DNA of 54,151 nucleotides, taken from NCBI GenBank assembly GCA_023853785.1, contig JAJIRX010000572.1:1-54151 (forward strand), in the 5' to 3' direction. Shown in pieces: positions 22,076 to 33,015 of this stretch. The DNA is from Psilocybe azurescens. Lineage: Eukaryota > Basidiomycota > Agaricomycetes > Agaricales > Agrocybaceae. The notes beneath the pieces were generated by a model that did no database searches, was not told the DNA's origin, and saw only the letters and a program-made list of their open reading frames with translations. Position 1 is the first letter of the stretch. Each line of letters begins with the position of its first letter. The translations under genes were made by a program, and so were the position numbers.

Positions 22076-23902
22076 ATGTCTCCAAATTCAGCTGCTTTCG
22101 ACTCAAGACTGGGACGGAGCAGCTGCGGTGCTGATTTCTCATTCAACATGTTTGCTGACTCAAATCAAACACAGATTGACATGGACACGTACTGGACCTC
22201 TAAGTTTTTGGGTAAGCTACGCAGCTTATTGTTTGCTATTCAAAGGCTCATTCTTGCACCTGTATAGAAACAACACCCTTCGTTCCCTGTCGTTCCGTAC
22301 ATCAGCCCATCTGTGTTGTCAAATTAAAGATGAATCACTTATTAAATATACAGACACGGTCGGGCAAGAATATTCCCCTTACCAGCCAATTCATTGTGCA
22401 TCTATCGATTTCAAAACACTTTTACAGGAGAGTACGGCCGTCGAATCTATACGGATTTCAAGCTATGAAGATTTACCCTCCGAAAATGGCGCTCTCCATG
22501 CAGCTGCCGAATTAAAAGCACAGACACAGGAGAAATCAGACCGTAACACTCCCTCGACGGCCTCCAACATCAACAGCGACCCTGCAGTTACAGAAGGGGC
22601 ATACGGGCGGGCCAAAAAAGCCCATGAAGATAGAGCTACTACCACAGCGGCATTATCAACAGTAAATATCAACACCGCAGAAACTGAGCAAGGTTTCCAC
22701 CCCCAGGAAACCATTTCACAAAAAAGAAAACTCACCGATTCACATGCTCGCAGGAAGCATAAGAGGGAAGAAAGAATAGCAGCAGCTGGACAGCTTCCAC
22801 GCCCTGAAGTTGTTGAAAAATATATCAAATCGGCGAAGGCTATCAAAGCAGAGTACGACTTTTCAGAAGCGCCAGCTACGACAGGTGCCTACTCAGGGAA
22901 AATAGGCGCAAAGATGAGAGATGCCGCAGTTGTGAGGGATGCTAGATACTTTGAAGAGCTGGGTTTTGAAACGGTGCACTGGAAAGCAGAGTGAGTGTTA
23001 ATTTATTACGCATAGATGTCAATTAATTTACCAGAGTAGACATGACAGACCCATCGTAGACACAAACGGTATAGTTGTGGCTGTTTTGGTGGCGCCTCCT
23101 AAAGACCGCAGTTATCGTGACACGGTTGAATGTGCGTATAAGCGTATCATGGAAGAAGGTGAACATGAATATTTTTCTGCTGAAGAGAAGTGCCACCGTA
23201 GAGGCGCATACCCTGCTATTCACGTAGGTGTAACGCACGGCACCGGCACCATCTCACCTATGAACCTTAAAAACAGTACACATGAAGGTCTTGTACAACG
23301 GCTGCTTGAAGACGAAGCAATTGGGGCACTAGCAGGATTTGCAAGCGGTATGATTTTTGAATACTTATTGCTTAAGACGTGAAACTAACAAACAAAATGA
23401 TTTAAGCGTCTTTCGCTGCATGGTCCCCTAAGGTTTATCTTTACTACAAAGAGAAATTAGACGAGCTTTACTCAAAAATGCCGGAGCTGCGACGTAACTT
23501 CAAGAAGAGTATTTATCCAGCGGCCACATTTAATTTTGGACCAAACGTCTTCACATACAAACACAAAGACGTTCTGAATTGCCCGTTTGGGTGGTGCACC
23601 ATTCAAGCCCTTGGTAGCTTTGACCCAACAAAAGGCGGCCACATTGTACTTTGGGAACTGAAACTGGTCATCGAATTTCCCTCAGGTTCCTTAATACTGT
23701 TACCATCAGCGACCATCACACACTCCAACATACCTGTGGCCAAGGGGCGATATCCGGCGCATCGTTTACCCAATATGCAGCAGGAGGTTTGTTTTGCTAT
23801 CTTGATTATAATATGCGAACAGAGAAGCAGTTGAAAAGCGAAGACATTGAGCATTATAACAGAATGATGGACAGACGTTCAGAAAGATGGGCTGAGGGCT
23901 GA
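22076..23902 (+). CDS. Fungal TET/JBP-type 2OG-Fe(II) dioxygenase
   Basis: The family oxidises methylated bases in DNA (5mC to 5hmC and beyond) using Fe(II) and 2-oxoglutarate. The N-terminal region (22076-22990) is Ala/Lys/Glu-rich with basic patches (KRKLTDSHARRKHKREER), fitting a nuclear DNA-binding tail. The catalytic part reads RHDRPIVDTNGIVVAVLVAP, then an intron (about 23351-23405) joining FASG to ASFAAWSPKVYLYYKEKL. TYKHKDVLNCPFGWCTIQAL follows, with the HxD pair, then GGHIVLWELKLVIEFP, SATITHSNIPV with the distal His, and SFTQYAAGGLFCYLDYNMRT. One base shift in GGGG (23744-23747) separates the distal His from SFTQY. The Arg that normally precedes (A/I)SFTQY is CGC or GGC depending on where the shift is, so 2OG binding cannot be judged. 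The start and first intron (about 22213-22265) are uncertain. Confidence 0.65.
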
Positions 23903-24021
23903 AACTCTTAAGTATATTAGATGACATACAGAGATAATGTTTGGAGATTGATTGGAGGTAAAATATAACATGTTGATGTTTTGAAATTTAAAGACAACAT
24001 ACTAAAATTACGAGTCCTATG

Positions 24022-24043
24022 CCCACTACCTTTAGGTAGTGGG
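24022..24043. repeat. Perfect short hairpin
   Basis: CCCACTACC, TTTA loop, GGTAGTGGG: a 9-bp perfect stem 120 bp after the TET/JBP-like stop codon. It could be a 3'-end structure or the scar of an element. Confidence 0.6.
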
Positions 24044-25334
24044 TCGTGCTAATTTTGATTTTGGCGTGAAACTGTTCGTGAGAATAATTTTTGCTATCTG
24101 CAATAGACTAGTCACCTGGACTGATCATTACATGCTAATGCGGCCACAGAATACCAAATGCAAACACATATTATATTTATTGTTGACAGATTTCTTGTCC
24201 TCTTGCTTTCTTTTCCCACTGCAAAATGTCTGTCCACCTAAACAAATTTCTGATATTGGCTGTTTTCCACTCATCTGACCAGCACTTGTCTGTCTTGCAA
24301 CTCTTTGCTCATATACACTAGTCCTGTTTTTGTTGCACCCTTGAACTGCGTCAGAAAATGCTTATGTGAAGTGCAGAGCTCAAATATTATCACGTTCACT
24401 CAACATGATAATGGGGCTATTGAAATTAATTTTGGAAACAAAGTAAATTATTCCAGCTGCCTTGGCCCTTAATGCTAATTAAACTTTATGCTGAAGGAGA
24501 AATATTTCATTGTTGCTTTTGAATGGAGGATCTGTGGGCAGGAAAGAATCACATGATCCAGGCTTTGGCTGGAGAGTAGTTGGCTACCTCTTTCAAACCA
24601 TATCCAATTTGTCTAAATTTTGCTATTTAAAAAAATCAAGGTCTTATATGAAACTTCCTCTCTTTAAATTTGTGAAAAAAAACTTTCATTGTGGTATTAA
24701 ACTGAGGACAAAATGATTTAGAACTCCACACTTTACACAAACATTTTCTGATACAGTTTGGATGTGACAAAAAACAGACTTCATATAATTGTAAACATCA
24801 CACACACTCATGTTCACATTATATCAAAGGCTGTCTATGTGAGACTATGTGCACACTATCTTACTGTCAACAATAACATGTCTTGTGTGCATATTTCTGT
24901 GGATCTACAAACATCAATGTTTGTATATTTCTTGATAATATCTATGCATTTCCACAATCTTTTGATTGACCTGCTGTAGTTCTTGGTAATGACTGGTTCA
25001 AAATATCATCTGACCCACTTGCAGGTCACATTGCCTTAATAGGAAATAACCAAGTAACTTTTCTGTTCTGGTCTATACCAGGCTTACCAGCATATATTAG
25101 GTCAGGTAATACTGGTACATTGTATACTTTTTTTCAGACATATTAAACACTTTCTTTTAGGTCATCTCTTTATGCCTCATATGGTTGATGAGAATGAGGC
25201 TGCTAGACTGCTAGATAAACAGCAGTCAACAGTGTCATGTAGCACAACCACAGCCACAAGCTGTAAATGCAATTTATGTTGCCCTGCCTCACAAACCTAT
25301 AAACTTTTTGAAAACTACTTCAGTTGTCATTAAC

Positions 25335-25450
25335 ACATGCTTAGCTTAGGCCTAGCTTTGGGCAACTCAGGCTTCAAGACTTGTGAGCCAGAACCAGAGC
25401 TGCCCAAGGCCTAGGCCAAGCTTAAGTCTACAGCCTGAGCTCTGGCTTTT
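25335..25450. repeat. Imperfect inverted repeat rich in AGGCCTAGG-type motifs
   Basis: GCTTAGGCCTAGCTTTGGGC at about 25340-25360 pairs with GCCCAAGGCCTAGGCCAAGC at about 25402-25422. A related arrangement (AAGCCTGAGCTGTGAGCCTA ... AGGCTTAGGCCAGC) occurs at about 26405-26505. They may be two decayed copies of one small foldback family. Confidence 0.55.
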
Positions 25451-25459
25451 GTTAAAAAA

Positions 25460-26185
25460 AAAAAATTTACAAAATTCTAAACCACAAGTGATGGATGACA
25501 GAAACACAGGAGAAGTGGATCTAGGAGGATTATCATTGTTGCTGTTGTCATCATTGTGTGTTGAAAAAAACCAAAGCAAACAGATAAAAACCATGAGATT
25601 GGGAGATAAATATGTAATGTACAATACTGGATGACTTCCGTAGACTTTTAGTGTATGTCTGGTGCCAATAAAATGCACCAGAATAATTAAAATTATTGAT
25701 GGCCCAAAAAATAATGCACATACACCAGATCCGTAGCCCATACACCAGACTACACCAGACTATAAATTTATTTTCAAGCATTGAATACATCGCACATCGG
25801 GTGATGGCAGTCAGGTGAGCTGTCCCTTTATGGCAACTCATCTGATGGCTTGTATTCTGGTGTACGAAAAACTGCAAAAGTGTTTAGAACAGCCTCCCGA
25901 CCCCATCCCAGATTATTATTTTAGAGCGCCTCAAATTGCAAAATATTTTTGATAGCATCTCCGTCATCTCCGGCAAGTGGAATCTGGTGTATTCTATTGG
26001 CACCAGATGTACACTAAAAGTCTACAGGAAGTCATCCACTGTAAATACATTTTATACTAGCTAAATTAACTCTGTAATGGAGAATTCAGTTTATATAAAA
26101 ATTCTACATACTTGTGGCAGTGCATTCAGCACACAGGATTACAGGAATGGAGACATTTGATTCCCAGACTCCAACATTGTCATCA
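25460..26185 (-). mobile_element. Copia LTR plus start of leader/gag, minus strand, with MITE inside
   Basis: Read on the minus strand, an LTR of about 200 bp begins TTGGAGTCTGGGAATCAAAT near 26180 and ends ...TTTTTTCAACA near 25558. The same LTR recurs on the plus strand at 34967-35148. The next sequence on the minus strand encodes NPPRSTSPVFLSS, compatible with a gag leader, and is lost beyond about 25460. The LTR is split by the MITE at 25627-26041; removing the MITE restores collinearity with the other copy. Confidence 0.6.
25627..26041. mobile_element. TA-flanked MITE (Tc1/mariner-like), 415 bp
   Basis: Inverted ends of about 55 bp begin CAGTGGATGACTTCCTGTAG at the right; the left copy has lost two bases near its tip. 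They continue ACTTTTAGTGTA and CTGGTGCCAATA. TA dinucleotides flank both sides (25625-25626, 26042-26043), the Tc1/mariner target duplication. There is no coding capacity. Unlike its surroundings it carries many CpGs (for example near 25645, 25730, 25795-25802, 25866, 25898, 25929, 25964-25975). Confidence 0.85.
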
Positions 26186-26767
26186 GAAACAAAAGCACAG
26201 CACTTCTTTGGATTTGGTCTGGGAATCACATTTTCAGTTTTGGATGTATCAGGGCCAGAGTTGAATAATACATGAAGGTTGTAAATGAGTTGCCATTCTT
26301 TATTTGTATAAATAGATCCAATATTTTAAATATCAAAGTCCTCAGATACAAATAAAATCCTACTGTATCTATGGCTCAAAGTTACAGCTTGCAGCTCCCA
26401 GAATCCAAGCCTGAGCTGTGAGCCTAGACAAGCCATCACTATGACCTCACCTCAGTCTGGCTTTTATAACAGGCTTAGGCCAGCTTCAAGCTTTGAGCCT
26501 GGGCTAGCATATCACTACTGATGGATATTGTACTTTGCCATGGGTGTTCTGATGTCAGCCAGACTTGCAGTGTGTTATGGTCTGTCCATTTGCTTTGTTA
26601 TTGTTATTAATATCACATACACATCTACCACCCATCTTATTTATGTTACCTAGCACCACAAACCCACCAACTTTATGGAAAACCATCTCAGTTATGTTTA
26701 ATATATGCCTACCTTTTCATATACCAAAAATCTTTAATTGCTGAAGGGTATCATCTACACTCATAAC

Positions 26768-27739
26768 TAGTGTTTCCACTGTCTTATTCTGAACTGATGC
26801 TGAACTGGACCATAGTCCAGTTCAGTGAGCCTAATTTGCTGAACTGAATATGTGGTCCAGTTCAAGGTTCAGGAAAATGCTTGATACTGCTAAACCTGTT
26901 CAGAGATGTCTGAACACCCCTGAACACCTGAACCAATTTGCTACTTCAGAACAGGAATCAACATTGGATAGTTGGGCATTGATGAGATTTTTCCTTCAAT
27001 ATACTGTCAGATTTTTCTGATTAATGACTGAAACCTTTTAAAGATTTTATTTCCCCAACAAGTCAAATTATCATGACATATCAAAGCTAGATGAGGGACT
27101 GGGCCTTTTTTCTCTTTCATTGAGCTGAAATTTGCTGAAATTTTGCTCTCAATGTTAACATGTACATATAGTCCTTAGTGTACTGTTCTTTCAAAGAACC
27201 TGAGAAATACAATTTTTTGGGAGTTTAAATCTTATAATAGGTTGTGGAGTGTGTGAATTAAAATCAGCCCAAGGTGCTACCAGGCTATAAAATAGAGACA
27301 AGGGTTGAGAATGCACAGAACCATTCCATATCATATCTCACTCTCTTGATGACTACATTACTCATACTGTTCTAGCTCCTCAGACTTCTGCAGAATTTAT
27401 TGCTAGTTCTTGTTGCTCTGAGTGCATTCACATCCCTCTGCAAGGATAGCTCTTTCTACTGGCTTTAAAACTTGATTACAATAGTAATTCCAGGTAGAAA
27501 ACTTATTGAAATTTAGGTAGAACTTATTTTTATCTTTTTACTTGAAATTTTGAAAAATAGTATCTTTTAAGCATTTGGTTTTGGTTCATACCACCTATGA
27601 GCCTGAACTGAACATGCTGAACATGTTCAAGACTATTCAGTTTGCATTCAACAATTTGGCAGAACTGAACCCATGGTCCAGTTCAGTGTTCATGAAAAGT
27701 GCTTTCTGAACTAGACAGAACCAGACTGCAGCAATACTA
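26768..27739. mobile_element. Non-autonomous hAT-like element, 972 bp
   Basis: It is flanked by an exact 8-bp direct repeat CTCATAAC (26760-26767 and 27740-27747), the hAT target length. Ends are imperfect inverted repeats: TAGTGTTTCCACTGTCTTAT at the left against TAGTATTGCTGCAGTCTGGT inward from the right. Subterminal regions hold many copies of GAACTGAAC or GTTCAGTTC-like motifs in both orientations, as hAT transposase binding sites do. No open reading frame is seen. Confidence 0.75.
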
Positions 27740-28212
27740 CTCATAACATACAAATGAAAAAGTAAGTTCAGTTCAATAGACATATAAATCTAAGTCCTTT
27801 TACTCTTTCTTGTGTATGTTCCTCTAACCCTTCCAGAAAAGACCAGCTCTGCTGTACTTCTTCACATGCTAGTACCTTCACCTGCTGAATCATTGTCCTG
27901 AACATTTAACCCAGCTGATATAATTAATCTGCAGTCAGACAATGTTGTGGTTGTTTCTAAAGACTTGTAATCTTATTCTGCTGAAATTTGGTGTGTTTCT
28001 GAGCTACAACAATGTGAATTAAATTTTTTGACACAGTTATTAGTGAAAAATGCATTTGATTAAAGATAAATGATAGTAGCAGACTCTGCCACCCCACTGG
28101 GTCAGCCTTACTGGCCTTATTACATAAGTAATAGACTTGTTTTTTTCTTTTCTTTTGCACAGAGACCCAGTGAGGGCCCATTGTCACAAATCTATTTTCT
28201 GTTTTGTCTCCA

Positions 28213-28435
28213 ATAATGTGATATAAATTCTGTTGCTTTTGTAAAATCAGCTTCTCCCAAATTATTTTTGCTGAATCATGCTCTACTCATCACTGTTGGA
28301 ATGCACTGCTTTCCTTTCCACTGCTTTAATAATATGATATGAATTTGCTTTTGTTATCAGCTTCTCCAAAATTCTTTTGCTGAATGGTTCACTAGGAACA
28401 CATTGCTTTTCTTTTTCTTTCCTTTCCACCACCTC
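28213..28435 (+). repeat. Two-unit tandem duplication, about 110 bp
   Basis: AATGTGATATAAATT...GCTTTTGT...ATCAGCTTCTCC...TTTTGCTGAAT...TTTCCTTTCCAC occurs in the same order at about 28213-28325 and 28326-28435. Confidence 0.7.
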
Positions 28436-28897
28436 AACCTCTTTTGTGTTTAATTGTCTTTGTATTTTATGATGCCTGGATGTATTCATGTTTGTAGAGT
28501 ACTCAATTGGTTAGTCCTTCCAGTGAGGAAACAAAATAAATATAAGACTTTAACATTTGTTTTTGAGCCAACACATGCCTTGTAGGACAAATACATCTTG
28601 GTCATGGACTTCATCTTGCTATATCTCAGCATCATCCAGAAGTAAAACATTGATTTTGCAACTGTTGAATCTGTCAATAATGATGAGGTACATTGTATTT
28701 TCTGTCTTTTTATTGACCAAGTTTAAATTGACTTGTGAATTATGAGTCCAGTGTTTGTAACCACAGCTCTGTTAAATCCTTATTCTTGGCACTCTCACAG
28801 AGACAGCTCTCTTGCACAATATTCTGTATTTTTATATTTTTATGTTTAATATAATGGTCAAAATATTGTGACAAATATATAAAAAGTGCAAAATTCC

Positions 28898-29047
28898 TGG
28901 AGTGGATGCTCACAGTAGCATTTTAGGCTGTTTTTCAGTTTCTTTTTCATTTGGTTTTACTGCCAACTTGAAAATGTTAGCAGTAAAAACAAACAAAAAC
29001 ATACCCAAAAACAACTGAAAAAGAGCTACTGTGAGCATCCACTCCAG
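28898..29047. mobile_element. 150-bp foldback element
   Basis: CTGGAGTGGATGCTCACAGT at 28898 is repeated in inverted form ending at 29047, and the inner 40 bp also pair (TTTTTCAGTT, GTTTTTACTGC). The arms nearly meet, so it can form one long hairpin. A palindromic AAATTC/GAATTT extends just outside. Confidence 0.75.
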
Positions 29048-30279
29048 AGAATTTTGAAAAAAAATAAAAATAAAAATAAAAAAAACAGATGAAAAACAAA
29101 CCAGATGCTGTTTTTCTCCCATTCAGCTCTGCAACTTCCATTGAACTCTGCTGCATTGAGACCTTTTACCCCAGACAGCTAAGTAAAGATATATTTTGCT
29201 ATGCTGCACTAAGTGTCATACACTCCCAATCCTCTGAGATTGAGTTTTAGAGAGTTTTGTTTATTAAAGGCCACTTCAGGTAAGTTATAAAACAGTGTAT
29301 TAAATGTCTAGTAAATACAAAAATAAAGTCAAGTAAATTTTCTAAAAACTATGGCATGCATAAAAGATGTTCAAGGGTTAAAGAAAGTGGAAGGTGTGGT
29401 GTTGGCAGAGGGGTTTTGGCTACAGAGGGTTTGGCTTGTGGTGTCAGCCTGGCCACTGACTATAGAGGCTGTGAGTGAGTTAAGCAGATTCTGTGGCCAA
29501 TTGCATGGCCACATCCTGCCAACTACATACTTGCAGAAAGTGGCCACAGTAGTCAAATAGCTGCAAAGAGTGACAATGATGTTGGACATGATGTCAATGT
29601 TGGGTTGAGGCATAGAGCTAGCACACACTCTCCTGGGTGTAGAATTACCCACTTCCTAAGCTCAACATGATGTGCCCAAGTGGAGGTTATAGGCATTGTT
29701 TGCACTGTCCATGGATTATCTCACTTTTGGTCTAGAGTGCTGAGGTGAGGAATACAAAGTCCTGAGCCCAGTTGAAATGGGTTGTGGTTGCCATTATTGT
29801 GTGGTCTCAACAATGACAATGTGGGGCTGGAGTGAGATGATGAGCAGAGGTGGTGGTGGGTAACAGAAAGAGTGCAGATAGTCCAATGTGATGGGTGAGA
29901 TTTGGGTCAGAGATTGAAATACTATCTGAAAAAAAAAATGCAAAAACAACAGAAAAACAATAGTTCTAAAAAGTGCTACATAAGAACTTTTTCTTTTTTG
30001 GGTTGTTTTTGATCTGTTTTTGATGTTGCTTTTCTTTGGAAAATGAAACCAAAAATGCTACCATAAGCAACTCTATTGTAAAACAACTCTTTTTCTCCTA
30101 TTTTTTATATTGTGTATAGCAAATTATTCAGTATCTGAATTATAATCTTTAAAAGCCAAAAACATGAGTAAGGGTGTTTTAAATCAATCTCACAAAAGGA
30201 CTTGTTACACCATGCAAAGCAACAGCCATCAGGCCAAGTACCATAGTTACTCATTGATCAATTAACCTCTACTTTTCTG

Positions 30280-32260
30280 ATATCACATAACAAGACCTTA
30301 TACACTGAGATCATTACATCCACCAAAAACCTGTTTATTGAAGCCATGAAAGCATTGGGAAAGCTTTGTCAATCAGCCAAATTTCTTGGTATTAAATAAT
30401 CAATTGTGTTTGACATTTAGCAATGTTATAAAAAGACAGGTTCAAGCACAAATTTTCAGTACTCTCAAAGCTTGATGAGCATGGCAAGTGTGCTGTCATG
30501 CAAGAGGTATTAAAGGATTGCAAAAAACCCTTCCATAGATTACCAAAGATGTGACTGATAATATCAGTGCAACAATTGTGAAGAAGGTTGCTGCATTAGG
30601 AAAATGACTTTGACAAGAGGATGGCAGAACATGGAAAATATGCCAAAACACACTTTTTTTTAGGCCTGCCTGGTACCCCCTCTCCCCCTGCCTGCCTAAT
30701 GCAGTATGTTTTTCTGTAAATAGATATTTTTGTATGATTTTTTAAATGTTTTCAAGATGGGAAGTATATTTGATAATTTCTAGCTATTACAGAACCTTCA
30801 CAGACCAGTGTGGCAACACTTTGCACCACTAGAGTTAGATTTACAACTGTAGCATATAGATATAGATTCCTAGAAAACAAATATTAGATTTTCTTTTGGG
30901 ATATATAACTTTCTGTACTTTGTCTTAGCCATTTTTTATTCAGACCAAAATTCAGGCAGAGCAGTGAACAATTTAGCAAAGATAAGTTAAGAAGGATTTA
31001 TTTTTTGCAGATATTTACAGCCACTTTAATACATCCAAAACCCCTTCAAAACCACTGAAATTACTCTCAAAGCACAATTCAAGGTCTAGGTGCTTATCTG
31101 CAATGATTCTGGGGTAAAAATAGCCAGATCACAAATTTTCTCAACAACTGGCCAGACCCCTCCCTTTTCCAAACCTGTGTTTAGGATTCATGTTCTGCCA
31201 TCCTCTTGACTTTGATCTCAGATCAATTTAGATAAACAATATATCAACAAAGTAACTTCTGATTTTTAATCTATCACAAGCTGCTTTAGAGTTTTTGGAA
31301 AGTTAAAGACATACATAAAACTCTCAGAAATCTTTAAGCAATTATTAAAGAATTTTATTTTTTTCCAGATTGTCTTGAGTAGTTTGTGTATTGAAAAAAT
31401 ATATCAAGTGAATTTAAAATTCCTCTCATTGCTTGCAATATATAACAATTAATATGCAAAAGCTTTATTAAAGAACCACCATATAGTCTGATAGCTATAT
31501 TTACTTAACCAGTTATTAACAAAAATGTGTTTGTGAAGTCTACATTATTTGTAAAAGACCATTCAGTGACAGCAAGAGATACCATAGATGAATTGTGCAC
31601 AAAGTACCATTTCTCACAGCCTATCAGAAGAGAAATGGTTTGAGTGTGCTAAAGATTTTGATGGCATTGATAAGAAAGAAAGGGATAATCTTTATTTTTT
31701 GACAAGTGCTATGTCAAGCTTGATGACAGCAATGGCCAAATTCCCATTACATGCTGAGCAGATGAAGAATATAACAAAACTGCCTCATACCAAACTTTAA
31801 GCAGAGTTCAGTGAGGGCGATAATCTGGAGATGTTTCATGCAAGTTGTCAGGAGACCACTGGCTGTGTTAGAGTATTCCAGAGGAAAAAGAGATGGAATG
31901 GACACCAATCAATATATTTCTCAAATCCTCAAAGCCCCTCTCACCCTGTTTTACCATCAAATAGAGAAAGAACAACCTGGAATTGGCTTTTAGCAAGATG
32001 GCACACCTAGTCACACAGTGAAAAGGACAAAAAGTGGCTTTCTGATCATGGTATTGATCTCTTTCCCCATTCCCCAAACTTGCCCAACCTCAACCCCATC
32101 AAGCCTGTAGCATGATCTCAAGACTATTGTATGCTCCTTCTTATACCTTTCAAATACTGTTCTGAAGCTTATCAAAGCTGTTCAAGATGCATGGGAGAAG
32201 CTACCCATCTCAGATATTGACAAGCATAAATTCCATGCCTGATTGTAAAATTCTAGAACA
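30280..32260 (+). pseudogene. Tc1/mariner transposase relic
   Basis: Across frames, the N-terminal helix-turn-helix region is readable at about 30340-30610 (KALGKLCQSAKFLGI, FDI, YKKTGSS, VTDNISATIVKKVAA). It is interrupted by an insertion at 30614-31207. The catalytic region follows at about 31690-32260: FFDKCYVKLDDSNGQI with the first Asp, then AIIWRCFMQVVRRPLAVLEY, GMDTNQYISQILKAPLTLFY, QDGTPSHT with the second Asp, and LFPHSPNLPNLNPIKPV. The consensus SPDLNPIEPVW has Asp-to-Asn and Glu-to-Lys changes there, as expected from base decay. The tail ends AWEKLPISDIDKHKFHA. The element is inactive; its terminal repeats were not located. Confidence 0.85.
30614..31207. mobile_element. hAT-like MITE inside the Tc1 relic, about 594 bp
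   Basis: Terminal inverted repeats of about 20 bp, AAGAGGATGGCAGAACATG, lie at both ends. An exact 8-bp direct repeat GACTTTGA flanks it (30606-30613, 31208-31215). It separates the helix-turn-helix part of the Tc1 transposase from the rest, so it entered after the Tc1 element. No coding capacity and essentially no CpG, so it is also old. Confidence 0.8.
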
Positions 32261-32639
32261 GATACACTTGTAAGGAGGGCTATTGCTTACACATGGCAAG
32301 TATGAGTCCATCCCCATGTTTATGTCTATTTAAACTCTGATTTAATCATCTTTATGCTATACAGTTTTGTAATTTAAAATTAAAGTTGCTAAGACTTACT
32401 GCTTCCATGTATTATTGCACTTGATTCAAGATATGAGGTCTTTTTTAGTTTATCTTAACATAGAATAGTAGACTAGCTCTTTATTTGAACACTTAAGCAA
32501 TGAAGTTTAATTTAATCATTCTGCTCATCTGTTGCATTAAACAGCTCAACACTTGACTGATGATAATCCAGGTTTCTAGGGTATTTTAAAGACCATTTTG
32601 TACATTCCTATGCTTGCTCAACTCATAATTCCATGTTTG

Positions 32640-33015
32640 GCATCTGTCCAGACATATTTCCAGCCCATTTCAAAAAATTTCCAGACCTGGTCTGAGTTTT
32701 TCAATGATAATTCATGTTTCTGACCTAGTTTACCATGTCTAGCATATGTCCAGGCATATTTCCAGCTCATTTCAAAAAATTCCTGGGCCTGGTCTGAGCT
32801 TTTTTCAATGATAATTCATGTTTCCAACCTGGTTTACCATGTCTGGCACTTGTTCAGACATATTCCCACCCAATTTCAAAAATTCCTGGGCCCAGTCTGC
32901 ACTTTTTCAATAATAATTCATGTTTCTGGACATATTCCTGCCCTATTTCAAAATTCCTGGGCCTGGTCTGAGCTTTTCAATTATAATTCATGTTTCTGGA
33001 CATATTCCCACCCTA
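32640..33015 (+). repeat. Tandem array of about 65-115 bp units
   Basis: The phrase CATATTxCCxxCCxATTTCAAAAAxTTCC, then GGCCTGGTCTGAGCTTTT and CAATGATAATTCATGTTT, repeats about four to five times. Units shorten toward the right end: the GACCTAGTTTACCATGTC segment is lost in the last two. Confidence 0.85.

Noticed and set aside
24022..24043. Hairpin after the TET/JBP-like gene as a transcription terminator
   Set aside because: Rho-independent terminators are bacterial; listed only as a repeat.
24960..25060. VLGNDWF-like phrase resembling a gypsy retroelement protease/RT linker
   Set aside because: Too short, no upstream DTG/DSG motif, and no reverse transcriptase motifs nearby.
32640..33015. 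CRISPR-like array
   Set aside because: Units are long, adjacent and lack spacers; the genome is eukaryotic.
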